A stretch of DNA of 6,313 nucleotides from an uncultured Schwartzia sp. (GCA_905372875.1 CAJPQU010000117.1:1-6313), one strand, 5' to 3'. Counted from the stretch's first letter, positions 1 to 6,092 are shown. Program-made: numbers and translations. Notes: generated by a model from the sequence alone, not told the origin.

Positions 1-272
1 ATTATGTTTTCGGTCAGATGGGGGTGAAATTGCCCCGCTGCGCCGATGACCAATATCTGGTGGGGCGTCCGGTATCCAAGGAGAACCTTCAAGCCGGAGA
101 TTTAGTCTTCTTTTCCGCTGACGGCGTCGAGGTTTCTCATGTAGGGATATATCTGAAGGATGGAGAATTTATCCACGCCTCGTCAAATTCCTGTATTACG
201 TATGATACTTTGGAGCGTGATTACCGCCGGGAACATTACGTTGGCGCGCGGCGCATTCGCCTGCCGGAATAA
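1..272 (+). CDS. NlpC/P60 family peptidoglycan endopeptidase, C-terminal part only
   Basis: The open frame enters from the left edge (first full codon at position 3) and stops with TAA at 270-272, so only about the last 89 residues are visible. They match the C-terminal half of the NlpC/P60 cysteine peptidase fold: a VKLPR..DDQY segment, then LQAGDLVFF, then SHVGIY with the likely catalytic His (codon 138-140), then FIHASS with the likely third catalytic His (codon 174-176), ending in GARRIRLPE. The catalytic Cys (usually in a DCSG motif) would lie upstream, outside the window. Family members cut gamma-D-glutamyl-diaminopimelate type bonds in wall peptides and are secreted or periplasmic; any signal peptide or SH3/LysM domain would also be off the window. 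The ATG at 18 is internal to the domain and is not the true start. The gene is convergent with brnQ. Confidence 0.9.
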   Translation, partial: YVFGQMGVKLPRCADDQYLVGRPVSKENLQAGDLVFFSADGVEVSHVGIYLKDGEFIHASSNSCITYDTLERDYRREHYVGARRIRLPE

Positions 273-327
273 ACAGCCATAAAAAAACCTGCCGGGCAAA
301 ATCGTCCGGCAGGTTTTTTATGGCTGT
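273..327. terminator. Bidirectional rho-independent terminator between the NlpC/P60 gene and brnQ
   Basis: A long inverted repeat pairs 273-295 with about 306-327. The stem has a GC-rich core (CCTGCCGG / CCGGCAGG) flanked by seven A on the left and six T on the right, then ACAGCCAT / ATGGCTGT outside; the arms differ by one A. The A and T runs give a U-tract in either reading direction. It lies directly after the NlpC/P60 stop codon and just beyond the brnQ stop codon, so one element can serve both convergent genes. Confidence 0.92.
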
Positions 328-339
328 GAACGTGTGACG

Positions 340-1695
340 TTACTCTTTTTCCGCCACGCGGCCTTCCTGCGGCGCAGGGCTGGGATGCACGACGAGGGTC
401 AGTACTCCGCCGAGAGCTGCGCCGATGAGGGCGGGCAGCAGCCAGCCGAGACTGGCGCCGTACAGGGGAAGGTAGCGGGTAAGGAGGGTGTCCAGAGCAG
501 ACCATGACAAGCCGGCTTCTTTCAGGCCGCCGTAAATGCTAAAAAGGGCGGTAAAAATGAGGCTGCACCGATAGACGTACGGGCCGGCGCTTCCCAGCCG
601 GTCGGCCAGCGTCAGGAGGACTAAGACAATGACGATAGGATAGAGGGCGACGAGGAAAGGAATGGAAATGCGGATGAGACCGGTGAGTCCGATATTGGCA
701 GCAGCGAACCCGAAGATAGCCCCGCCTAAAGTAAGTTGTCCGTAGCTGAGTCGTTTTCGGGATACCTCCGTAAAATAGGAAGCGAAAGCCGTCAGCATGC
801 CGCAGCTGGTAGTCAGGCAAGCTAGTATGATGATGAGGGCCAAAACACTTTGCCCCGCCGCGCCGAAGAGAAGGGCCGATGCTTCCGTGAGGATGATGCC
901 GCCATTCTCTACGATGCCCAGTGTCTGCGCACTGGTGGCGCCAAGGTAGGCAAGGGAAAGATAGACAAGCGCCATCAGCACTACGGCGATGACACCACTC
1001 AAGAAGCAGGCACGTCCGATGATCTGTGGCTCCGTGATGCCGGAGCGCTGGATGGCGGTGACGACGATGGCGCCGACGGCCACTGACGCCAAGAGATCCA
1101 TCGTTAAATAACCGTTCTGGAATCCTTCGGCGAAGGGAAATGTGAGGTAGGCGCCCTGCGGTTCCTGCATGGGGCCTAAGGGGGAGGTAAAGGTGCGGAT
1201 AAATAGTACCACCAAAAAAAGCAAGAGCGCCGGGGTAAGAATTTTCCCCACGCGGTCGATGAGTTTTCCCGGATTATGGGCCAGCCAGTAGGTGAGGATG
1301 AAAAAGAGCCCCGTGTAGATGGTCTGTCCGATTATAACCGCGTCATCAGCGAGGAACGGGCGAATGCCGATCTCAAAGGACACCGCGCCGGTGCGCGGAA
1401 TGGCGAAGAGCGGCCCGATGGAAAGGTACAACAGCCCCAAGAGCAGCGCAGCAAACCAAGGCGCCACCCGCTGCCCAATGTAAGTGGGATAATCTCCCCC
1501 TACCAACGCGATGGCGATGATGCCTAAGAGGGGCAATCCCACCCCCGTCGTCAAGAATCCCGCCATGGCCGGCCACAAGTTCGTTCCCGCCACCTGCCCC
1601 AAGGAAGGCGGGAAGATCAAATTTCCCGCGCCAAAAAAAATGGAAAACATCATAAATCCGATGGATATGATATCTGTTTTTGATAGATGTCGCAT
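340..1695 (-). CDS. brnQ: Branched-chain amino acid:sodium symporter, LIVCS family (BrnQ)
   Basis: The 451-residue product has the usual length for LIVCS transporters, inner-membrane carriers that take up leucine, isoleucine and valine with Na+ (family knowledge). It is almost wholly hydrophobic, with about 12 predicted membrane segments. Hallmarks are visible: FFGAGNLIFPP at residues 20-30, GGDYPTYIGQRV at about 66-77, and GPLFAIPRTGAVSFE at 94-108, all highly typical of BrnQ. The ATG at 1693-1695 is preceded by AGGAGG (complement of 1700-1705) four bases upstream, which supports this start. A promoter lies about 130 bp upstream, leaving an untranslated leader. The tail ends in a charged, proline-containing segment after the last membrane helix. 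The gene is monocistronic as far as seen: divergent from the AsmA-like gene and convergent with the NlpC/P60 gene. Exact substrate preference among the branched-chain amino acids cannot be read from sequence. Confidence 0.95.
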   Translation of the reverse strand: MRHLSKTDIISIGFMMFSIFFGAGNLIFPPSLGQVAGTNLWPAMAGFLTTGVGLPLLGIIAIALVGGDYPTYIGQRVAPWFAALLLGLLYLSIGPLFAIPRTGAVSFEIGIRPFLADDAVIIGQTIYTGLFFILTYWLAHNPGKLIDRVGKILTPALLLFLVVLFIRTFTSPLGPMQEPQGAYLTFPFAEGFQNGYLTMDLLASVAVGAIVVTAIQRSGITEPQIIGRACFLSGVIAVVLMALVYLSLAYLGATSAQTLGIVENGGIILTEASALLFGAAGQSVLALIIILACLTTSCGMLTAFASYFTEVSRKRLSYGQLTLGGAIFGFAAANIGLTGLIRISIPFLVALYPIVIVLVLLTLADRLGSAGPYVYRCSLIFTALFSIYGGLKEAGLSWSALDTLLTRYLPLYGASLGWLLPALIGAALGGVLTLVVHPSPAPQEGRVAEKE

Positions 1696-1815
1696 AAATC
1701 CTCCTGCATGGTTGGCGCCTTCGCACCGGTGTCTTTTTTGCTACCGAATACTGCCGGTGTTCCCTGTACACGCCTGCGTTCACCCTCCCGCGTCCGTCGG
1801 GTTTTAATTATGATG
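1696..1815 (-). promoter_or_regulatory. Untranslated leader of brnQ, class not recognised
   Basis: If the promoter call is right, about 120 nt separate the transcript start from the brnQ ATG. The RNA strand contains short potential hairpins (GTGT..ACAC around 1743-1757, ACCG..CGGT just downstream) and a self-complementary CACCGGTG at about 1724-1731, then AGGAGG at the ribosome binding site. I compared it by eye with T-box, glycine, SAM, lysine, THF and cyclic-di-GMP leader signatures and found no convincing match, and no leader peptide rich in Leu, Ile or Val codons was identified. Together with 1816-2004 it forms the 309-bp divergent intergenic region. On the plus strand I found no clear promoter for the downstream gene. 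Confidence 0.35.
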
Positions 1816-1821
1816 TTTTTC

Positions 1822-1851
1822 ATTATAAAACAATGAGCCTGCCGTCGGCAA
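1822..1851 (-). promoter_or_regulatory. Predicted sigma-A promoter of brnQ
   Basis: On the minus strand a perfect -10 TATAAT (complement of 1822-1827) follows TTGCCG (complement of 1846-1851) with an 18-bp spacer. It points toward brnQ and would start the transcript near 1815. The small palindrome GCCG-T-CGGC (1841-1849) overlaps the -35 side of the spacer and could be an operator half, but that is speculative. Confidence 0.65.
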
Positions 1852-1990
1852 CCCTTACAGAGAAAATTTTGTTTTTCGTGCGAAGATGAAGCGCAGGAAA
1901 GTTTACCGATTTCTCGGTGAAGAGATTCGTTTTTACCTAGGAAACAAAGGAAATGGTCAAGCGGACGACGAACATAAACACGCCGAAGGA

Positions 1991-1999
1991 AAAGAGGTG
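1991..1999 (+). promoter_or_regulatory. Ribosome binding site that fixes the GTG start of the AsmA/TamB-like gene
   Basis: AAAGAGGTG ends five bases before the GTG at 2005-2007. The first ATG in frame, at 2047-2049, lacks a comparable upstream site, so the GTG start is preferred. Confidence 0.7.
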
Positions 2000-2004
2000 T
2001 TACG

Positions 2005-3513
2005 GTGGCGGAAAAATCCTGGGGGAAAAAGCCGATTTTTGTTCGTATGGCATCGGCACTGCGCAGTCTTCGAAGAAAACCATGGCGCAAATGGCTGGGA
2101 TTATTTTTGTTGGCGGCCTTCGTCAGCACTTTTTTGGTATTGGAATTTTTCAGCCGCGGGGCAGCGCGGATATTTAATTACGCCATCGAGCGACAGGATA
2201 TGCTGCGGGGCGTCATCACGGTAGAAAAGCTCCTCGCTGATTTTACCGGGCATGTACAGTTCGAAAATCTGGTATGGAAGGATCCGGAAGGCCATACGAT
2301 TCTTCAAGTGCCGCAAGGGTCCTTTATCGTTGTTCCGTGGGACGTCATCACAGGACGGCTTTCTTCTACGACCATCCGGGCGCTGACGCTTCATGATGCA
2401 GCAATCTCCGTTCATTTAGATAAGGATATGAACGTGGATTTTGTCCGCCCATCCCCTGCAGTGATTCGCGCCGGGGAGTATCCGGCTGAAGATTGGGAAC
2501 GGGAGATCAGTCTGGCGGGGAAAAGCGAAGAAGAGCTCAAGGCGATCGGCGAAGCACGACGGCAGCGGCAACGAATTCGCTTGGAGCGCCAGCTGTCAAA
2601 TTTCAACCGGGCAGGGCGCCGGATCCACTTGGAGCTGACCCTGGATAAATGCCGGGTGGAAATTTTTCATAAGGAACGGCATTATCTTTTTAATCCCGTG
2701 CGTGTCAACGCCGTCGTTGACACGGATGGTCTGACGCAGATACAGGCAACCACCGGTGGTTTCGGGGGGACGATGGTGGGGAGCGGACTGAGTATGCACG
2801 GCAATATCGATTTTCGGGTCCGTCCTGTGCCGATCTGCGATTTGACTATGATGCTTTATGAAGTGGATCCTTCTTCTTTGGGATTTGGCATGAATCTTAA
2901 AGACAGAATGACACTGCTGTCGCACTTCGAGGGACCGGTTTCGCGCCCCGTGGGGCGGGGCGTAATCAAGATGAAAGAGCTTCACATCCCTGCCCTTCAC
3001 TTCACGGATGTGGTTGGATCTATTCGCTATGAGGATGGTGATTTGCGATTTGATGATGTTTCCGCTGATGTTTACGGAGGACACCTTTTAGCTAACGGGA
3101 CATATAATCTGGATACGCGTTATTACCGCATTGATGGACAGGGAGCGGGTTTGCGCTCGGATCAGGCTCTGCCGGGAAGCGGCCTGGCCTGTGCCGTCGA
3201 TCTCGATATCCATGTGGAATCGAAAGGCGGTCCTCGGCAAACCACTTTTTATGGCAGTTTTCGTTCTGGGGAAGGACATTATCGCCGGTTTCCCTTTACT
3301 TATCTCTCGGGTAATTTTTATGAAGCTTATCATGACCTGCGCTTTTCTGACCTCAATATCCAAATGGCGGCGTTTCGTATTTCTACGGATGCGTTGACCT
3401 TTAAGGATGGGAAGCTGACCCTGCGGGAAATTCGGCTGACCGATGAAGGCGGACAGCTTCTCCACGTTTTAGAGCCGCCGGAAGGTCGGGCGGAGGAAAC
3501 GGCTGCCCCTTAG
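2005..3513 (+). CDS. Membrane-anchored AsmA/TamB-like envelope protein
   Basis: The 502-residue product starts at GTG 2005, behind a good ribosome binding site. A very basic N-terminus (residues 15-29) precedes one hydrophobic segment at about 30-48, giving an uncleaved signal anchor with the rest outside the cytoplasmic membrane. The remainder has the short beta-strand rhythm of AsmA/TamB proteins. TGHVQFENLVWKDPEG (81-96) and SFIVVPWDVITGRL (106-119) form the N-terminal module, and VGSIRYEDGDLRFDDVSADVYGG (337-359) followed by GTYNLD is the characteristic repeat of the C-terminal module. A charged, probably helical insert (about 162-198, rich in E, R, K and Q) separates the modules. In other bacteria such proteins bridge the inner and outer membranes and are implicated in lipid transport or outer-membrane assembly. 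Here that role is inferred from fold resemblance alone. At 502 residues it is far shorter than full TamB (over 1000), so it is closer to a short AsmA-like member. It stands alone, with no neighbouring outer-membrane assembly genes in view. Confidence 0.72.
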   Translation: MAEKSWGKKPIFVRMASALRSLRRKPWRKWLGLFLLAAFVSTFLVLEFFSRGAARIFNYAIERQDMLRGVITVEKLLADFTGHVQFENLVWKDPEGHTILQVPQGSFIVVPWDVITGRLSSTTIRALTLHDAAISVHLDKDMNVDFVRPSPAVIRAGEYPAEDWEREISLAGKSEEELKAIGEARRQRQRIRLERQLSNFNRAGRRIHLELTLDKCRVEIFHKERHYLFNPVRVNAVVDTDGLTQIQATTGGFGGTMVGSGLSMHGNIDFRVRPVPICDLTMMLYEVDPSSLGFGMNLKDRMTLLSHFEGPVSRPVGRGVIKMKELHIPALHFTDVVGSIRYEDGDLRFDDVSADVYGGHLLANGTYNLDTRYYRIDGQGAGLRSDQALPGSGLACAVDLDIHVESKGGPRQTTFYGSFRSGEGHYRRFPFTYLSGNFYEAYHDLRFSDLNIQMAAFRISTDALTFKDGKLTLREIRLTDEGGQLLHVLEPPEGRAEETAAP

Positions 3514-3524
3514 GTTTTCTTCAT

Positions 3525-3569
3525 AGAATAATACCCCGCTGCCGAAAGAAGACAGCGGGGTATTATTCT
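3525..3569. terminator. Bidirectional terminator between the AsmA/TamB-like gene and azlD
   Basis: A perfect 17-bp inverted repeat pairs 3525-3541 with 3553-3569 around an 11-nt loop. Its core is CCCCGCTG / CAGCGGGG, with AT-rich outer arms reading TATTATTCT on exit in either direction. It starts 12 bases after the TAG of the plus-strand gene and lies 15 bases beyond the azlD stop codon, so it can end both convergent transcripts. Confidence 0.9.
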
Positions 3570-3583
3570 GTGAGCGCACTTTG

Positions 3584-3913
3584 TTAAAAGAATACGAATT
3601 GTACCAACGCCATATAACAAATAGTGCCTGCGGCGATGGAGAGCAGCATTTGCCGCAGCCAAAGATGCACGGCGGCGGTTACTAAGGTGGCGATCAACTC
3701 GGGCAGCCCGTGGTTTCCCGCGAGAAAATCAACGCCTCTCAGACAATAGACCACTAACAGGCCGAATACCGCCGCGGGGAGAGCGTTTCCTAAATAACGC
3801 ACAAAAGGCGGTGTGGGACGATTCGGAGAAAAACAAAGAAAGGGAAGAAAACGCGTCAACATCGTTCCCAAAGCGCACAGGCCGATGGTGATCAGCTGCT
3901 CTTCTACGCTCAT
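3584..3913 (-). CDS. azlD: Branched-chain amino acid exporter small subunit, AzlD family
   Basis: The product is 109 residues from the ATG at 3911-3913, the usual size for AzlD (about 100-110). Several hydrophobic membrane segments are visible, and the family signatures ALGTMLTRFLPF near the N-terminus and YLGNALPAAVFGLLVVY in the middle can be read directly. AzlD pairs with AzlC in the inner membrane to export branched-chain amino acids and toxic analogues such as azaleucine (family knowledge). The ATG overlaps the azlC stop codon in a four-base ATGA, and a G-run (complement of 3921-3925) seven bases upstream can serve as ribosome binding site. A TTG at 3917-3919 would add two residues but sits too close to that G-run. 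The overlap implies translational coupling and equal production with AzlC. Confidence 0.9.
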   Translation of the reverse strand: MSVEEQLITIGLCALGTMLTRFLPFLCFSPNRPTPPFVRYLGNALPAAVFGLLVVYCLRGVDFLAGNHGLPELIATLVTAAVHLWLRQMLLSIAAGTICYMALVQFVFF

Positions 3914-4629
3914 GACCAATCCCCCGCTTTCGTGATAGGATGACGCAGCAGTGTCAAAAGGGCGAGAATCACCAGCATGGCCGGGACGATGAAGGCCGAT
4001 TCACCAAAGCACAGGCGGCACGCCGCGGTGGCGGTTATACCGATGATCGCCGTGATATGCTGTTTTTCATGGAGGTACTGTTCTAAAAAGATGACTACGA
4101 ACATCGCGGTCAGAACGAACTCCAACCCCCGCATATCAAAGGAAAGCAACGCCCCGAGAAGCGTTCCCAACACGGCGCCGGATACCCAATAGAACTGATT
4201 CAGCAGGGTGACAAAAAAATAATACCAACCGCGATCGACTTGGGCGGGAACTTTGGCAGAGCAGTTAATGGAAAACGTTTCATCGCAGAGACCATAGATG
4301 AGATACCAGCGCTTAGCGCCCAGGCCCTTGTATTTTTCCAGCATGGATAATCCGTAAAACAGGTGACGGGCCTGGATCATCAGTGCCATCAAAAAGGCCG
4401 ACCATGGGGCGAAGGGAGAGAGCAGCATGGACACGGCGACAAATTCCAACGAACCGCCGAAGATGAGGATCGTCATCAGCAGGGTGTACCAGACAGAAAA
4501 GCCGGACACATTCATATAAATTCCGTAGGCCATACCTAAGAACCAGAATCCCGCGAGAATCGGTACTGTGTGAGGGAACGCTGCGCGCAGCGCGTTGCGA
4601 AGGACATTCGCTCTTTCCGTAGCAATCAC
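3910..4629 (-). CDS. azlC: Branched-chain amino acid exporter large subunit, AzlC family
   Basis: The product is 239 residues, typical of AzlC, the main permease subunit of the AzlCD exporter of the inner membrane. Family signatures are plain: AAFPHTVPILAGFWFLGMAYG at residues 16-36, GGSLEFVAV at 58-66, ARHLFYGLSML at 87-97 and DETFS at 116-120, followed by further hydrophobic helices to the C-terminus. azlD follows directly with an ATGA overlap. The start is less certain than the identity. GTG at 4627-4629 is the best in-frame choice, but it has no clear Shine-Dalgarno sequence before it; a GAGGTG motif overlaps the start codon itself. With the promoter predicted at 4648-4676, the 5' untranslated region would be only about 12 nt. 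No adjacent regulator gene (for example an Lrp/AsnC or LysR type) is seen. Confidence 0.92.
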   Translation of the reverse strand: MIATERANVLRNALRAAFPHTVPILAGFWFLGMAYGIYMNVSGFSVWYTLLMTILIFGGSLEFVAVSMLLSPFAPWSAFLMALMIQARHLFYGLSMLEKYKGLGAKRWYLIYGLCDETFSINCSAKVPAQVDRGWYYFFVTLLNQFYWVSGAVLGTLLGALLSFDMRGLEFVLTAMFVVIFLEQYLHEKQHITAIIGITATAACRLCFGESAFIVPAMLVILALLTLLRHPITKAGDWS

Positions 4630-4647
4630 CTCAATTCTTGTTTTCCC

Positions 4648-4676
4648 AGTATAACACTCTGTTACGCGTCCGTAAA
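4648..4676 (-). promoter_or_regulatory. Predicted sigma-A promoter of azlCD
   Basis: On the minus strand TATACT (complement of 4648-4653) is preceded by TTTACG (complement of 4671-4676) with a 17-bp spacer. It would start transcription near 4641, very close to the azlC start codon. Confidence 0.6.
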
Positions 4677-4717
4677 TCGGGCGCAGGGACAGAAAAGAAA
4701 TTTTCCTCTACTATATG

Positions 4718-4746
4718 TTGAAAATGAATCTCACTTTCGCTATAAT
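4718..4746 (+). promoter_or_regulatory. Strong sigma-A promoter of the DUF3793-flavodoxin operon
   Basis: TTGAAA (4718-4723) and a perfect TATAAT (4741-4746) are separated by exactly 17 bp. The transcript would begin near 4753, about 30 nt before the chosen start codon. The element lies inside the longer open frame that begins at ATG 4715, which argues against that ATG as a start. It is divergent from the azlCD promoter, the two -35 boxes being about 40 bp apart. Confidence 0.85.
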
Positions 4747-4770
4747 AAGACCGTACCCGACCGAAGCTAC

Positions 4771-4775
4771 GGGAG
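4771..4775 (+). promoter_or_regulatory. Ribosome binding site that decides the DUF3793 start
   Basis: GGGAG at 4771-4775 lies eight bases before GTG 4784-4786. The two intervening ATG codons (4776 and 4779) are out of frame with the gene, so the GTG is the natural start. Confidence 0.65.
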
Positions 4776-4783
4776 ATGATGAA

Positions 4784-5350
4784 GTGGGCGGCCAAGATAT
4801 TGAAGCCCTTTTAGCGCGTCACTGCGCACCGACTTTTCGCGGACTGAAAGCTGCCAGCCTCGTGGCGTTTCCTTTGGCGCAACGAACTGCATTGTATAGG
4901 TTTTTAGCCGCTTCCGGGAAAGAACTGGCGGGAAATGGGATTGCGATCCGACGGCTTTTACAAGCGCCCGATAGAATCTTGGTACTGTTTTATCGCCCGG
5001 CGGAACTGGCGCGGCGGCTAAACGCCCCACAGGCAATTCATATCCTGGCCCGGTACGGTTATCCCCAGACGCCGGCGTTGGGGCCGCAGCTCTTCCATTT
5101 ATCGAAGCGCTTGCGAAGGGAAGCAAATTTTCCCCACGAAATCGGTCTTTTCCTTGGCTATCCGCCGTGGGACGTCGCCGGTTTTATCGCGCATCAGGGG
5201 CGTGATTTTCTCTGCTGCGGCTGTTGGAAAGTCTACGCTAAAGAACGTGCGGCACGGGCCTCTTTCGCCCGTTATCAAGCCTGCACCGCCGCTTTTTGCC
5301 GAGAATTGCGGCAAGGCGTTCCCCTGACGGATCTTTTGCGGGCCGTCTGA
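4784..5350 (+). CDS. DUF3793 family protein of unknown function
   Basis: The product is 188 residues from GTG 4784. The upstream ATG at 4715 is rejected because it precedes the operon promoter. I recognise the DUF3793 pattern: an N-terminal RHCAPT motif (12-17) followed by GLKAASL, a central FPHEIGLFLGYPP (116-128), then VAGFI, and a CCGCWKVY stretch (144-151) with three Cys in four positions, plus a later Cys (167) in a helix of the FxxYxxC type. There is no signal peptide and no membrane segment, so it is probably cytosolic. Its biochemical function is not known to me. The flavodoxin gene starts 30 bases after its stop and shares its promoter. From memory DUF3793 genes often sit beside flavodoxin genes in anaerobic Firmicutes, which suggests a redox or iron-related job; that is inference. 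The His-Cys and Cys-rich motifs could bind a metal or cofactor, but nothing in the sequence proves it. Confidence 0.8.
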   Translation: MGGQDIEALLARHCAPTFRGLKAASLVAFPLAQRTALYRFLAASGKELAGNGIAIRRLLQAPDRILVLFYRPAELARRLNAPQAIHILARYGYPQTPALGPQLFHLSKRLRREANFPHEIGLFLGYPPWDVAGFIAHQGRDFLCCGCWKVYAKERAARASFARYQACTAAFCRELRQGVPLTDLLRAV

Positions 5351-5367
5351 ATTCAGAATCATATTTT

Positions 5368-5374
5368 AAGGAGG
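5368..5374 (+). promoter_or_regulatory. Strong ribosome binding site of the flavodoxin gene
   Basis: AAGGAGG is a full Shine-Dalgarno match. It is five bases before ATG 5380 and eight before ATG 5383, so either of the two tandem ATGs could be used. It rules out the longer frame opening at 5296 inside the DUF3793 gene. Confidence 0.85.
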
Positions 5375-5379
5375 AACAG

Positions 5380-5817
5380 ATGATGAAAAAAATTGCAGTG
5401 GTCTTTTGGAGTGGCACGGGAAATACCGAAGCGATGGCTCAAGCCGTCGGCGAAGGAGTTAAAAAAGGCGGGGCGGAAGCCTCTGTCATGAGCGTTGATC
5501 AGGCGTCAAAGGATATCTTGGATGCGTATGATGGTTTTCTCTTTGGTTGTTCGGCCATGGGCGCGGAAGTTTTGGAAGAGGAAGAATTCGAACCCTTCTT
5601 CGCCTCTATTGAAGCAGGACTCAGCGGCCGTAAAGTTGGCCTTTTCGGCTCCTATGGCTGGGGCGGCGGCGCGTGGATGCGGGATTGGGAAGAACGGGTT
5701 AAAGGCGACGGCGCGGACTTGATTGCTGACGGAGTTATCGCTGAAAATGCTCCGGATGACGCCGCCCTTGCGGCCAGTACCGCCTTGGGGGAAGCGATGG
5801 CCAAAGCGGTCGGTTGA
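5380..5817 (+). CDS. Flavodoxin (FMN-dependent electron carrier, short-chain type)
   Basis: The 145-residue product (144 if the second ATG is used) has short-chain flavodoxin length. After an initial beta strand, the FMN phosphate loop reads SGTGNTEAMA (11-20). The first isoalloxazine loop is GCSAMGAEVLEE (57-68) and the second is GSYGWGGGAWM (90-100), in which Trp94 probably stacks on the flavin. These match, from memory, the Megasphaera elsdenii flavodoxin (the same SGTGNTEAMA, GC.AMG and GLFGSYGWG). Flavodoxin carries single low-potential electrons in the cytosol and often replaces ferredoxin when iron is scarce. The gene has its own strong ribosome binding site but no separate promoter in the 29-bp gap, so it is transcribed with the DUF3793 gene and probably translated more strongly. 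No Fur-like operator was identified. Confidence 0.95.
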   Translation: MMKKIAVVFWSGTGNTEAMAQAVGEGVKKGGAEASVMSVDQASKDILDAYDGFLFGCSAMGAEVLEEEEFEPFFASIEAGLSGRKVGLFGSYGWGGGAWMRDWEERVKGDGADLIADGVIAENAPDDAALAASTALGEAMAKAVG

Positions 5818-5840
5818 TCAACGTTTCCGCCATAATATAA

Positions 5841-5878
5841 AGAAAGACGCGGTCACGAATTCGTGACCGCGTCTTTCT
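5841..5878 (+). terminator. Rho-independent terminator of the DUF3793-flavodoxin operon
   Basis: A perfect 38-bp palindrome with arms 5841-5859 and 5860-5878, centred on GAATTC, forms a long hairpin with a GC-rich middle (GACGCGGTCACG). It ends in a T-rich tail (GTCTTTCTCTT). It begins 23 bases after the flavodoxin stop codon. It also insulates the following tRNA promoter. Confidence 0.88.
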
Positions 5879-5915
5879 CTTATGAGTGATGAGCAAAATA
5901 TTTAGTGACAAAGTG

Positions 5916-5944
5916 TTGACAAATAAGGGGGAGCGGGCTACAAT
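5916..5944 (+). promoter_or_regulatory. Strong sigma-A promoter of the tRNA cluster
   Basis: A perfect -35 TTGACA (5916-5921) is followed after exactly 17 bp by TACAAT (5939-5944), one base off consensus. Transcription would start near 5951, leaving about 54 nt of 5' leader to be removed before tRNA-Gly. A GCGGT / ACCGC pair (5964-5968 with 5985-5989) could fold in this leader. Nothing else was recognised between the operon terminator and the first tRNA. Confidence 0.9.
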
Positions 5945-6004
5945 ATACTCTGTCAGTTCCAAGGCGGTGTCAGGCGAGTTAGGGACCGCATTTGTCTGAT
6001 GTAC

Positions 6005-6079
6005 GCGGAAGTAGCTCAGTGGTAGAGCACCACCTTGCCAAGGTGGGGGTCGCGGGTTCGAGCCCCGTTTTCCGCTCCA
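6005..6079 (+). tRNA. tRNA-Gly (anticodon GCC)
   Basis: A complete 75-nt cloverleaf with encoded CCA (6077-6079). The acceptor stem GCGGAAG pairs with TTTCCGC (one G-U at the last pair). The D-arm is typical (AGCTCAGTGGTAGAGC), the anticodon stem CCACC/GGTGG encloses TTGCCAA with anticodon GCC at 6037-6039, and the T-arm has GGTTCGAGCC. It reads glycine codons GGC and GGU. It is the first gene of the cluster, downstream of a strong promoter. Confidence 0.98.
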
Positions 6080-6092
6080 TGATGACTGCATT

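Noticed and set aside
1373..1783. Minus-strand open frame overlapping the start of brnQ.
   Set aside because: It is an alternative frame of brnQ and its leader, with His/Arg-rich composition typical of shadow translation.
1696..1815. A possible T-box or glycine riboswitch before brnQ, suggested by AGGGTGAACGC and ACACCGG stretches.
   Set aside because: The T-box core (GGTGGNACCGCG type) and the paired glycine-aptamer motifs are not actually present, and no terminator/antiterminator pair follows.
1886..2224. A plus-strand open frame upstream of, and overlapping, the AsmA/TamB-like gene.
   Set aside because: It overlaps the N-terminus of that gene in another frame, has no clear ribosome binding site, and its product has low-complexity charged composition without a recognisable domain.
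2596..3084. Minus-strand frame of 162 codons inside the AsmA/TamB-like gene.
   Set aside because: It is antisense to a well-supported gene with domain-like sequence, has no ribosome binding site that I can see, and matches no family I recognise.
5296..5379. N-terminal extension of the flavodoxin frame into the DUF3793 gene.
   Set aside because: A full Shine-Dalgarno sequence at 5368-5374 sets the start at the ATG pair 5380/5383, where the flavodoxin fold begins.
5841..5878. The 38-bp perfect palindrome considered as a phage attachment site or regulatory operator.
   Set aside because: Its place just after a stop codon, its GC-rich core and its T-rich tail fit a terminator. There is no integrase gene and no tRNA fragment duplication nearby.
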